Of a stretch of DNA of 64,000 nucleotides, positions 53,580 to 63,716 are shown in pieces. Within the stretch, counting starts at the first letter, position 1; every line of letters starts with the position of its first letter. The translations under genes and the position numbers were made by a program. The notes under the pieces were generated by a model, which saw nothing but the letters and a program-made list of their open reading frames with translations, was not told where the DNA came from and searched no databases. The DNA comes from Adiantum capillus-veneris (Eukaryota > Streptophyta > Polypodiopsida > Polypodiales > Pteridaceae): assembly GCA_014529385.2 (NCBI GenBank), contig CM043952.1, positions 65,890,370 through 65,954,369 on the forward strand, given 5' to 3'.

Positions 53580-55420
53580 GATGCATCTCTACATGATGAG
53601 ATGCCTTGGCCTCTTCCTCCTGTCATGCTTGACAATAGCTCTGATCTATCTATGGTGTCGGTCTCTGGGTCTCTTTCCAGTGGGGCCTGGAATGGGAATC
53701 TTACCCAGCTGTGTCACTGCTCTATCCAGCAAGGCACACACCGTACTCCTGCTCAAATGTGACGATGATGAAGTCAGTAATCAAGCTATCTCCCGCAGAA
53801 TTACTGTCTAGTGTCTCTGGAGTTCCAAGAGGAAGAACACCAAGCATCTCTGTCCCTCAACTGCATGAATGGTATTAGTATCTCTAAACTGTCCCCATGC
53901 AAGCTCCCTGGAATATCATAGTACATCTGCAAATGAAATGCTCCTCTGTCTTAGGCTCCCTCTTACAAAGCTCGCAAATCGAAATGTTTGCCTCTATACC
54001 CTCCCAGCTGCCTGTCTATATCCTCAACTGATGTGATAAGGTACGGATCTTACCGATTACGATCCGTGTGATAGGTAGGTATCCATGTAGCTAAGTTGGA
54101 TGGTAAAGTCATTTGTGGACAGCTGAAAAATAATGTTTAAGGTAATGAGCAATCCTCATGCCATGTGGAGCAGGGCTCTGCTCCAAATCCTCTATGTCCC
54201 GCTCTATATCTGGTCTCAGTATGTCTGCTCTAATTACCCAGTTCATCTTTGATTGGCTCAGCCTGAGCGTACAGCAATCTATACTGCCTGTCTATATCCT
54301 CAACTGATGTGATAAGGTACGGATCTTACCGATTATGATCCGTGTGATAGGTAGGTATCCATGTAGCTAAGTTGGATGGTAAAGTCATTTGTGGACAGCT
54401 GAAAAATAATGTTTAAGGTAATGAGCAATCCTCATGCCATGTGGAGCAGGGCTCTGCTCCAAATCCTCTATGTCCCGCTCTATATCTGGTCTCAGTATGT
54501 CTGCTCTAATTACCCAGTTCATCTTTGATCGGCTCAGCCTGAGTGTATGGCAATCTATATTGTATTCCTTGGAGGTACAAATCAATCTACATTTTATGTA
54601 TTGGCATCCAAGTGCTCCTTTGAGCATATCAACACTCTGTCTCCCTCGGCTGCTAACTGCAGGGAGGATGTCAATTTCCTAAGGGGGCTCCCATAATCTG
54701 TGGAGAAATTTCACTGCCTCAAACAAGGCCTCATAGTTTTCAATCTCCATAGTGCTGCGCCTATGTCTGCTCTAATGATCCCGTAAGGAATAGAGGCCAT
54801 CGCCCTCATTATACATGTACATCATGGCTGATGGTCCCTTGAGATACTCCCAATCATCCTAATACTCCATATCTGGCCCATCATGCTCTGCTAGAGATTG
54901 TCTCCTTGTATGGTAAAGGCCGTCCCAAATAGCTGCCCCATACAAGAGTGTGGGTAAACTATAATATCAAAGGGCCATATTTTGCTATATGTGTCATGGA
55001 CCTGTAGATGTGTGCATTGCCTCTAATGCACAATGTACTGCACACTCGTGCGAGTTGAGCCTCTCTTGTCTCTCACCAAGAAAACTGTGACTCTCTAATC
55101 GTAATTTCCAGATATATGCACTCTCAGGAAGACTCCCAACACTACCCACCAAAAGTGATTGGAGACACAAAGCTCATCACCAAGCAATTGAGGTGCTGAA
55201 AACCAGAACTTTGGTCTTTTGAAGATTCGCCCTAGAGCTGTATCTATGCAAAAGGACTGCAAGGCATTGAAATAATCTTGGAGTCTCATGGGTGTCTAAT
55301 ATATTTACAACATTCTTGAGATACAACATATCCACAACCAGAGACACAAATAGTCACCTCATCAACTTGTCAGATTTCAGTGTCGATTTTTCACACATTG
55401 GCCAGTCTAGGCTAGAAGAC
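53580..55420 (-). pseudogene. Diverged LINE-A relative, RT thumb to Cys/His tail
   Basis: Minus strand, heavily decayed: MRLQDYFNALQSFC and RPKFWFSAP (compare MQRQLDALHSFA and TKVMVFN of LINE-A) near 55290-55190, thumb-like sequence, and CELCKREPKTEEHFICRC near 53985-53930, the same C-x2-C-x8-H-x2-C cluster as LINE-A. It contains a 276-bp tandem duplication. No frame survives. Confidence 0.75.
54008..54559. repeat. 276-bp tandem duplication inside the LINE relic
   Basis: Units 54008-54283 and 54284-54559 (both starting CTGCCTGTCTATATCC) differ at only about five positions by eye, all substitutions. The duplication is therefore much younger than the decayed LINE it lies in. Confidence 0.93.
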
Positions 55421-55779
55421 ACTCACTGCTGCTCACGCCCCCCCCTGCGCACGCACCTGCAACCCCCCCCCCTCTCGCCATCGCTCAACCTCCCCCCTCC
55501 TCCCTCGCGCTGCGCGCTACCCTGCGCACCGCTGTCCAGGCTGCCTGCACGCTGCCCTGCATGCGTGCGGTACCGCCAGCCTGCGCGCTGCCTCCTCGCC
55601 CCAGCCCTTCCCCTCGTGCTCCCGTGCTGCTCCACCCCAGTTTTCGTTCGCTGGCTACCAACCCCCTAAACGGGCCTCTCGACTTGCTCCGAAGTGGATT
55701 GACCTCTCGACATTGCTTGTTGATATTTCCTCAGAGGGCTGTCTCCTTCCATCTCGCGTTCCATCACAGCAGCAAACAC

Positions 55780-56850
55780 AGATGGAGGCTCATGCTCCAC
55801 CCCAAAGGGACTCTCAAGAAGCCCCCTCGCCTGACCCTGCAAAGCCCACCATCCGACTTGCTCTTTCGCCGACAGAGCAGACGAGCCTCGCAGCAGAGGT
55901 GGAGCGCCTCCAGGCGACCTCCGTCATTTGCAAGATCATCGGCACCCGCCCTAGCAAAGGAGAGGTGCCTCGTAGCAGAGGTGGAGAGCCTCCAGGCGAC
56001 CTCCGTCATTTGCAAGATCATCGGCACCCGCCCTAGCAGAGGAGAGGTGCGTGATCTTAGATCCTCTAGGCCCGCCTTTTAGCAGAGGTCGGCAAGATAC
56101 TCAACATTTAGCTTCTCGGGCGTGGATATTACCAGATAGAATTTGAGACTCCCAAGATGGCATCCAAGGTCATTGCGATGAGCCCCCTAGCCATCCAAGC
56201 AGTTCGAGCTCATTTTCGACAGTGGCGCCATGATTTCGACCCAGCTACTGACATGCTTGTCGAGGAGGCAGACCTTCCCATCTCAGTTTGCTTCCCCGAC
56301 CTGAGGAGGGAGTACCTTCCGTTACTATCCAGGATAGGCTCAAAGATTGGGACTGTTCTAGAGACACCTCGCACGGCAGCCTCCGTAGCTGCCAAGGCAA
56401 CTGGCATTCCCACAGTACGTGTTCTGGTTCGGGACACCCACACCCTCCCGAAGGTCATTCTACTACCTAGGGTGAGTGGTGGTTGGCTCCGCCAAAGCGA
56501 GGAGTATTCGGGCCTCCCGAATTAGTGTTTCATTTGTCGTCAGATAGGCTATCTTGCGAAGGCTGTCCACAGAGGAGGACTCGACCTTCACTTCAGGCTC
56601 AGTCCCAGCCTCCTAGGGCTGGCCAACAGCAGCAGACAAAGTCACAGGGTACTCAAGCAGACTCACCCTCCGAGCCTGGAGTTCAGGCAGAGGAGGGATG
56701 GCAGCAGATTCGTGGTGGACGTCGACAAGGGCCGCCAACGGTGACCACGCCAACCTCGCCCGCCGGGTGGTCGCCAAGCTCCAGGCCAACAACAGTGGGT
56801 TCCCACAGGGAACCATTTCGACCCTCTTCAACAGGATGAGGTCCCAGCTC
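55780..56850 (+). pseudogene. LINE-B ORF1, copy 2
   Basis: MEAHAPPQRDSQEAP start, then AAEVERLQATSVICKIIGTRPS duplicated by an 82-bp tandem repeat that breaks the frame, then [61 protein letters not shown], a TAG (56523-56525), and CFICRQIGYLAKAV. The last is the CCHC knuckle with its His changed to Tyr and final Cys to Val. Pro/Gln-rich tail follows. Confidence 0.85.
55885..56048 (+). repeat. 82-bp tandem duplication in LINE-B ORF1
   Basis: Units 55885-55966 and 55967-56048 begin GCCTCG(C/T)AGCAGAGGTGGAG and end GAGGAGAGGT, with about three mismatches. 82 is not a multiple of three, so the ORF1 frame shifts here. Confidence 0.93.
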
Positions 56851-57679
56851 CACCCTCCACTTCAACCTCACCTTTGACAGCCCCACCCCCCCCTCCCACC
56901 AGTCTCCCAGCTTCCACATCTCCTTCCGTTCCTTCCCCGCAGCCGACCCATGGGGTAGGGCCTTCCTCGGTTGCTAGGAGATCTCTTGGCAGCGCTTTTG
57001 CCACGAGTCGCTTGGCGAGGGAGGGACGACCCTTCTTGCGTACCCCCGTTTTGGTGCAGATTTCTCCCTTTGCAACAGTTCCTCGTGGACTGACGTGCTT
57101 CGACATTCGTCGCAGGTGAGATTCCTTTGCCTACGTAGTACGACTTCACACGGTTTCTCGGCGACCCTTCGCCAGACTTTGAGGCAGCTTGTTTCAGAGT
57201 TCATGTACTGTTCCTTGCAGCTAGAGGGATAGAGGCCCTGGACTCAACGGTTGGCTTCTCTTTTCCCTTATGTGGCAGGGATCAGGCTGAGTGGACCCTG
57301 GACTCGGTGATGGAGTGGTTGCAAGCACATGCTCTCAAGTTCTCTCACCACACGGGAGACCTGGGGGTTACAGACCTAGTACAAACCTTGTGGCCGCTGG
57401 CCAAGTTTTCAGTGACACCTCTAGGCACAGGATGTAGACACAACGTAGTACAATTTTTTGCTGACACGCAGAGCTTATCATGCTATGTATACATACATGA
57501 GGACTCTTAGACAGAGGAGGTTGCCCTGCGTACGGCACGCTTTTCTTGGGCTTGGGCTAGATAGTCTTTGCAGTCACGCCTATCTCGAGGACGCTTGGAT
57601 ACAGATTACTCCCCATCCAAGCCATCCTCGAAGATAGCACGGTTAGTTGCTGCTGCAGCATCAGTTCTCTCTCGTTCCC
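56851..57679 (+). other. LINE-B inter-ORF region
   Basis: Continuation of the ORF1 tail and spacer up to the ORF2 start at 57680; broken frames with no recognised domain. Confidence 0.5.
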
Positions 57680-58500
57680 CATGAGGATTGTCTCATGGAA
57701 TGTGCAGGGATTAGGTCGACCCCGGTTTCAGCGCCAGCAGGGTCGATTGCATCAGGAGCTTCAATGATGCCTTGTGGGCGAAGAGATTGATATTCTTATG
57801 CTGCAAGAGCATCAACTTTGTGAGAGCCGCATTAGACGATGTGGCCAGCTTTTGCGTAGGCGTTTTGAGACATTTTGGTCAGCTGCATTTGGACCTGGTG
57901 GTATATAGGGAGGGGTATGTATGACTATTGCGGACTCTTGGCAGCAAGCCATTGTGGGCAGAGGTATTATTGTGCCTGGCAGGGCTCAGTGGATTACTAT
58001 GCAGGTTCAGGGTTGCCTCTTGGGTTTCCTGAACATTTATGTGCCCAATGTGGCAAGTGCATGTGTAGAGTTTTGGTCTCACATTGTAGAGTCTCTGCCG
58101 CATGCACAGCAATGGTGCATTGGGGGTGACTTCAACATGTTGGAGGACCCCTCAGACAGGATTGGTGGTAGCCATGCTACTATGCATGGGTACTGTGCAC
58201 GGAGCTGAGTTGCCAACTTGGGCCCCCAGATAGCTTGGCCTTCTCTCGCTCGGACCGCAAAGTGGGAGGAGTGAATCTATCTTGGATAGATCACTTCTAC
58301 ACTAGTGACCACATCTGTGACTTGGGAGGTTCGGTTTGCATCTTGGCTAGGACATCTTTTTCGGACCATGCACCTGTGATCCTCACGGTGACAAATAGGC
58401 AGAGGAGGGGAAGCACGATGCTACGCATCCCTGAGAGGATCTTATTGGACTCAGAGCTCAGAGAGCGAGTGGTGGCTCTCTGAACAGAGGGTTTGGACAC
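57680..58500 (+). pseudogene. LINE-B endonuclease domain, copy 2
   Basis: MRIVSWNVQGLGRPRFQRQQ (intact first motif), a TGA near 57766, [52 protein letters not shown], then in another frame SDRKVGGVNLSWIDHFY and FSDHAPVILT (catalytic SDH). Several stops and frameshifts. Confidence 0.87.
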
Positions 58501-59196
58501 GCACTACTCTCCTGCTGACAGAGTGGCCTCTAGACTTGCTCAGCTTAGTCATTTCTTTCTCCAGGAGTCTACGGCTCACCTGGCTGCAGCAAGGCAGGAG
58601 GAGCAACGTCTCCGTCGGGGCGTTGCTTCCTTGCAAAGGATGTAGGAGCAACACCCATACAGTCCTTGATTGGAGGAGAAGTTGCAAGAGGCTCGCCAGG
58701 AGCTTGCCAGCATAGAGGAGAGGCGTCAGGAGTTCCCTTTCCATCGACAGGCATCTCAGTGGACCCAAGTGGGTGACAGAGTGACTAGGTCGTTCTTTGA
58801 GGCTTGGACCCCGTCATGCGCACACCAGTGTCGGCCAATCGAGGAGATCTGACGGGTCAATCGCTTCAGAGCCAGAGGATATGCGTGTAGTTGCTACTGA
58901 ATTTTACCGTGACTTGCTATCAGCAGAGTCTCAGTCACAGTGTCAAGATGCATGCAGAGAGCAAGTTTGGGCACAGATGCCTTGCCTTGTGACTGAGGAG
59001 ACGTGTCAAAGACTTGAGTTGCCTCTCCAACTAGAGGAGCTCCATGTGGCCCTCCCCGGTGAGGGTGGTTTGACTCCCAATTTTTTCTTGGAGTACTCGG
59101 ACTTGCAAGGCACAAACCTTTGCAGCGCTTTTCAGTACATCTTGCACACACGAGAGATGCCCGACAACACGAGTGAGGGCTTGATCTACCTCATTA

Positions 59197-59204
59197 CCAA
59201 GGAG
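59197..59204 (+). repeat. 8-bp target-site duplication CCAAGGAG, left copy
   Basis: CCAAGGAG before the MITE; repeated exactly at 59591-59598. Confidence 0.9.
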
Positions 59205-59590
59205 CAAGGTGGAATCCGTACATACGTAACTAACGATTCCGTATGGTACAGCAGTACAGTATGGTACAGTACGTACTATACGGTACAGTACGACAAGTTT
59301 TTTTTATTTTTTTTTGGGTATTTTTTTTGGGCGTTTTCTCCACGGACCACTCGTGCTAGGGGCGCTTTCAAATTGGGATAATAGGGTGAAGGCGAGAGAG
59401 CCTTAGGCTTTTTTAATTGACCAAGATTACAAAAGACTCTCTTTTGAAAGGTCTGTGAACTTAAATTTAGTGTAATTTTCTTTTTTTACAAATGGTATGG
59501 ACCTATCACGTACCTAAAAGTTGGTTCAATACGGAAGTACGTTCCGTACATACCTAAACCGTACCGTACACTACGTACCTTTCCACCTTG
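59205..59590. mobile_element. hAT-like MITE (386 bp) inserted in LINE-B RT
   Basis: Starts CAAGGTGGAA and ends TTCCACCTTG, a perfect 10-bp terminal inverted repeat, with further imperfect pairing inward through ACGTAC/GTACGG-rich sequence. Flanked by a perfect 8-bp duplication CCAAGGAG. An 8-bp duplication with a CAAGG-type end fits the hAT superfamily. No transposase; the centre is T-rich. Removing it rejoins LINE-B RT motifs (LIYLITKE ... DEIRQW). Confidence 0.88.
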
Positions 59591-59598
59591 CCAAGGAG
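59591..59598 (+). repeat. 8-bp target-site duplication CCAAGGAG, right copy
   Basis: Exact repeat of 59197-59204 immediately after the MITE end. Confidence 0.9.
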
Positions 59599-60244
59599 GC
59601 AGGCTCCTAGGATGAGATTCGGCAGTGGCCACCCATCACCATCCTCAACTCAGCCTACAAAATTCTAGCCAAGGCTCTGAGCTTGAGGATTCATCCACTT
59701 CTAGAGAGCATTATACATGGAACCCACTTTAGGTAGGATGGGCTTCTCGGATGCTTGAATCAGAGGTGTGTCACCTCTATACAGACGTGCACAAAGTCAG
59801 ATGCTTTTGGCAGGTGGTAGCGGAGACCGTTTCATGCTCACACACTCGGTCAGACAGGGCTGCCCTCTAGCCCCCTTCCTCTTTCTGTTCTATGCTTAGG
59901 TGATGAGCAGGTTCTTGGTTTCACAACAGGTTGGTTTACGTGGCTTAGTGCTCCGTATTCGGGACAATGAGCTACTGGATGTTGAGTTTGCAGATGACTT
60001 AGCTTTGTACTTGGAGGGCCAGGAGGCCAAACTGCACAGGTGTGAGCAAGCACTAGAGACGTTTTGTTGTCATCAGGCGCACTGATCAACTGGAGGAAGA
60101 CAATGGCTTTCAGGGTTAGCAGTGCCCCTACGCCTAATTGGCTGTCAGGTGAGGGTTTTAGATGGATTCCACCCGGGACTGCAGTTCGCTACTTGGGCTG
60201 TCAGGTTGGCCTGGACTTGTCCCCTAAGCAGATGATTGCTTCCT

Positions 60245-60906
60245 TGTCACAAGACGCGCACCACGTGCCAATAAAAAAGAACAGACTTTTAGCACTTCAA
60301 TAACAATTGTTCAATAACAACTGAACTGAGAGAGAGAGAGAGAGAGAGAGACGACACGCGACACAAGTGGCGGAATTCCACCCCAGAGAGTACTGGCCCC
60401 AAGCCTCTTTCGGTATTTCTTTATATTACTGCTGATTCACAAAGTACAACAACCGGGGAGCACCTCCTGTGCAATCTGCGCGCTGAAGAGTGCAAGAGAG
60501 GGCCCCCAAGGTTCATATTTAAAGGCCCAAAGCCTAAAAGCATCAATATGAAAGCTGACCCCAAAAAATCACTTTCCTAAAATTTCGGGATTTTCCTAAA
60601 AATCCGCCGCAACTTCCGGAACGTCCGTACAGGTGCCACATCATCATATTTTGATGTGCAAAGTCTTTTAAGTGTGTTCTGCTTTATTTTTAATGCCTTA
60701 ATATCACTTGGGCCCCATCGGACGGAGTCCCGTAAGTTGGTGGGAACTCTTCTTTAAAAATAGGCCACTCGTCAAGACTTTGTAAGTCTGTAAAACTTCT
60801 TCTTCTTCTTCTTCTGCTGCTTCTTCATAGGGTTTTGGCTTCTCGGAGGAGATCTGCAGGTTGGATCCGTTCTTCAATGGCTTTGACACGTCAGCAATTT
60901 GTTACA
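60245..60906 (-). mobile_element. Family A 3' LTR, copy 2
   Basis: Plus-strand ends TGTCACAAGACG and CAATTTGTTACA. The GA tract here (about 60329-60351) is uninterrupted and flanked by CTGAACTGAGAG and the GGCGGAATTCC block, so it serves as an empty site for LINE-A copy 1. Confidence 0.9.
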
Positions 60907-60919
60907 TCTCCCCTTCTTG
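60907..60919 (-). promoter_or_regulatory. Polypurine tract, family A copy 2
   Basis: Minus strand AAGAAGGGGAGA directly before the LTR start TGTAACAAATTG. Confidence 0.85.
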
Positions 60920-61029
60920 AAAGAGAGTAATCGTCCGCGATTACAGCATATTTGCAAAACAAGTCAAGCTAGCTGGAAAAAAAAATTCCGAGAGTCATTC
61001 CGAAGGACATTCAGTTTGCTCTTTTTGTT

Positions 61030-61120
61030 AAGGAGTTAGCTTCTCCTTTCGGCTCTTTTGATCAAGGAGTTAGCTTCTCCTTTCGGCTGTTTTGATCAAG
61101 GAGTTAGCTTCTCCTTCCGT
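61030..61120. repeat. 34-bp tandem repeat, nearly three units
   Basis: AAGGAGTTAGCTTCTCC plus CTTTCGGCT(C/G)TTTTGATC, repeated at 61030, 61064 and 61098. Each unit contains the inverted pair GGAG...CTCC (AGGAGTTAGCTTCTCCT). Confidence 0.9.
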
Positions 61121-61326
61121 CCAGATCGGAACTCTTATATTCCGGCGTAGTAAAATTAGCCATCACACCCAAACCATATTGATCTTCCACGGGTGTCTTG
61201 ATGCACTAAAATTACATACCCAGGCAATCTCATCCAATCAGGAATATTCAGTAGTTGGCACATCACAATGCAACACAAATGCTCACATATGCATGTTACA
61301 GGACATAGAAACATAAAGTCGCCGAT

Positions 61327-61735
61327 GAACACTCCTCCCGCATAACCTAACAAGGTCCCGGCCGGGAGATATTCAACGACTCCCTCATCACTCCTCCTGC
61401 ATAACCTAAAAAGGTCCGGGCTGGGAGATATAGAGGCCTTTTACAACCAAACGCCCCCCAGACCGCAGCCTGTTTCGTTCAGAGGTGCTGAGAGTAACTA
61501 CTGCTCAGACTTCTTAACACTCCACCCGCATAACCATCTAGGTCTGGGCCGGGAGTCACAACAACAATACCAATACTCCCTCCATAAATAACCACAAGGG
61601 TCTGGGCCATGAGTAAAAAAACAGCACTTTTCAATCATTCAATACTCTCCCCTCAAATAACCACAAGGGTCCGTGCCATGAGTATGAACAAGCATTCTCA
61701 AACATAATTTCTCACTACTCCACCCGCGAGTAAAA
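61327..61735. repeat. Series of five hairpin-like units in family A 3' region
   Basis: Units of about 40 bp at about 61329, 61389, 61520, 61576 and 61645, each of the form ACTCC(C/T)(C)CGCATAACC ... AGGTC(C/T)GGGCCGGGAG(A/T). Both arms of the stem (ACTCCCG with CGGGAGT) vary together in places. A sixth, truncated unit (61714) is shared with copy 1 at about 5812. Confidence 0.75.
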
Positions 61736-61979
61736 TCACCAATCATTGAAACCAGTATTAAAACCAGAGTCAAACAATTCAAATCGGCACCAAGACAGGT
61801 TCAAAACAAATACCATCCATTTCAAAACAAATTCCAAACAGGATCACCAAACAAGTTCTCAAACAGATTTCAAACTTTAAAAAGCAATCTCGACATTAGT
61901 CGATCTCGAAAAGTCGACTGACTTTCCATCCTGAAACCTACACCAAAAAATCAGGGTTAAAAATTAGGGTTAGGTTCAT

Positions 61980-62400
61980 TCCATAGGGTCGTAGCCGAGC
62001 ACAACATGGTTCATCAGCTCTTGGACAAACAGTGTTTCTTTGGCGGCAATGGTAGTCCCAAGATAGCAATCGCACTGGACCTCCAAATTCATCTTATCGT
62101 GAAGAGACATCTACTGGGAGATGTCGTGAAATTTCAAGATATAATCTGCTAGGGCTTCCATGGCAAGCATTTCAAGATACCCCACTCTGCCAGAAGTTGC
62201 ACTACAAAGGAAGATGTCAGAAACCATTTAACTTCGGGCAAAATTTTTCTTGAAAGCTTGCCTAGTACTTGGAGTATGCTGCTTGGTAGCTATCAACATC
62301 TGCATGGCCCTGCCTCTGAGAAAAACAGTGACTCGAAACAAATCTTGGATCCTTCTTTTGCAAGTGATCTTAATGGCTTATGCCGTGTAAGACATGATTG
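61980..62400 (-). pseudogene. Family A gag remnant, copy 2
   Basis: Minus strand reads RVTVFLRGRAMQMLIATKQHTPSTRQAFKKNFARS, GRVGYLEMLAMEALADYILKF, CDCYLGTTIAAKETLFVQELMNHVVLGY with stops; homologous to the gag at 6589-7491 (FLKDNAMQWWSS, TWQAFKIVFARS, MQELMDHAAVGYK). Non-functional. Confidence 0.82.
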
Positions 62401-62459
62401 GTTTGCTCTGTCTGCTCTTTCGTAGGACCGGTATGCTTTCAGAAAAGCAAACGCCTGAT

Positions 62460-62471
62460 GCTCTGATACCA
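62460..62471 (-). promoter_or_regulatory. Primer binding site, initiator tRNA-Met, family A copy 2
   Basis: Minus strand TGGTATCAGAGC, one base inside the LTR end (62473). Exact match to the common plant PBS. Confidence 0.92.
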
Positions 62472-62472
62472 T

Positions 62473-63132
62473 TGTCACAAGACGGGCACCACATGCCAAT
62501 AAAAAAGAACAGATTGAACAGACTTTTAGCACTTCAATAACAATTGTTCAATAACAACTGAACTGAGAGAAAGAGAGAGAGACCACACGCGATAAGAGTG
62601 GAAGAATTCCACCCCAAAGAGTATTGGCCCCAAACCTTCGCGCCCCTTTCAGTATTTCTTTATGTTACTGCTGATTCGCAAAGTACAACAGCCGAGGAGC
62701 ACCTCCTGTGCAATCTGCGCGTTAAAGAGTGCCAGAGAGGGCCCCCAAGGTTCATATTTAAAGGCCCAAAACCTAAAAGCATCAAATATGAAAAGTTGAC
62801 CCAAAAAATCACTTTCCCAAAATTTCGGAATTTCCCTAAAAATCCGCCGCGAATTTCGAGACGTCCGTACAAGTGCCACATCATCATATTTTGATGTGCA
62901 AAGTCTTTTGAGTGTGTTCCGATACCTTTATATCACTTGGGCCCCATCGGACGGGGTCCCGTATGTTGGTGGGAACTCTTCTTTAAAAATAGGCCAATCG
63001 TCAAGACTTTGTAAGTCTGTAAAACTTCTTCTTCTTCTTCTGCTGCTTCTTCGTAGGGTTTTGGCTTCTCGGCCGGGATCTGCAAGTTGGCTCCATTCTT
63101 CAGTGGCTTTGACACGTCAGCAATTTGTTACA
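62473..63132 (-). mobile_element. Family A 5' LTR, copy 2
   Basis: 660 bp, TGTCACAAGACGGGCACC ... CAATTTGTTACA on the plus strand. Its GA tract (about 62566-62581) is short and uninterrupted: the second empty site for LINE-A copy 1. Confidence 0.9.
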
Positions 63133-63416
63133 TTCCCTCCTGTTGTCCATCAGGAGGAAGTTGCTACGTTGGAGTTCGGCACAACTCTCTTTGACAGGCA
63201 AAGTTGTAGTGGCCAACCAAGTGTTGTTGGCTACTATGTGGTACATTACATCTTGTTGGATCTTTTCGAGCTACTGCATCGGCCAAGTAGAGAGGCTGAT
63301 CAGGAATTTTCTTTGGTCAGGGTGCGACACTCATATAGCCCGGGCCAAAGTAGCATGGTAGGTCATCACTCTACCTTGTTCTCAAACGAGGTTGGGGATC
63401 ATTGACCTAGCACAGC
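63133..63416 (+). pseudogene. LINE-B copy 2, continuation after LTR insertion
   Basis: [54 protein letters not shown], then GLGIIDLAQ in a shifted frame, continuing the order seen in the minus-strand copy. Ends where an LTR begins at 63417. Confidence 0.87.
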
Positions 63417-63658
63417 TGTCACAACCCAGTGACGTGGCAGCCCTTGTACACAGACACACCTATCCCTTTGGCATGGACAATCCCGGGGAAACCCGGCTAA
63501 AATGATAACGTGGCACTGCTGTACGGACTGGCCCAAAAATTACGACGCGTTTTGCAGAATGGTGACGTGGCAACAGTGTACGGAATTTCTTCTTTTTGCG
63601 GCGCTATTTACGACAGCAGGGCAGATTTTGGACTTGCTTTTTGGCTACGCAAGTTGCA

Positions 63659-63716
<58 letters not shown>

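Larger units (their letters stand above)
58900..60240 (+). pseudogene. LINE-B reverse transcriptase, copy 2
   Basis: VATEFYRDLLS, LPGEGGLTPNFF-like, EGLIYLITKE (then the MITE), DEIRQWPPITILNSAYKILAKALSLRI, VRQGCPL in shifted frame, LDVEFADDLALYLEGQEAKLHR (catalytic F-A-D-D), [28 protein letters not shown], ending at 60244 where the LTR starts. Confidence 0.87.
55430..60244 (+). mobile_element. LINE-B copy 2, plus strand, first part
   Basis: C-rich leader (about 55430-55780), ORF1 (about 55780-56850), spacer, ORF2 endonuclease (57680-58500), RT (about 58900-60240). It is interrupted by a MITE (59205-59590) and then by a family A LTR element (60245-63132), resuming at 63133-63416. Sister of the minus-strand copy at 45640-51550. 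Confidence 0.9.
60245..63132 (-). mobile_element. Family A LTR element, copy 2 (2.89 kb, deleted interior)
   Basis: Two LTRs (60245-60906, 662 bp; 62473-63132, 660 bp) bracket 1.57 kb. On the minus strand: 5' LTR, PBS (62460-62471), gag remnant (about 62400-61980), repeat-rich 3' non-coding region, polypurine tract (60907-60919), 3' LTR. No pol. Flanks TTCCT (60240-60244) and TTCCC (63133-63137) are a near-match 5-bp target duplication, and LINE-B RT sequence continues across the insertion. LTRs are clearly more diverged from each other than those of the family C element, so it is older. Confidence 0.9.

Noticed and set aside
61030-61735. CRISPR-like array
   Set aside because: Units are few, diverged and contiguous with palindromic halves inside a retrotransposon; spacers and direct-repeat conservation are absent, and the genome is eukaryotic.
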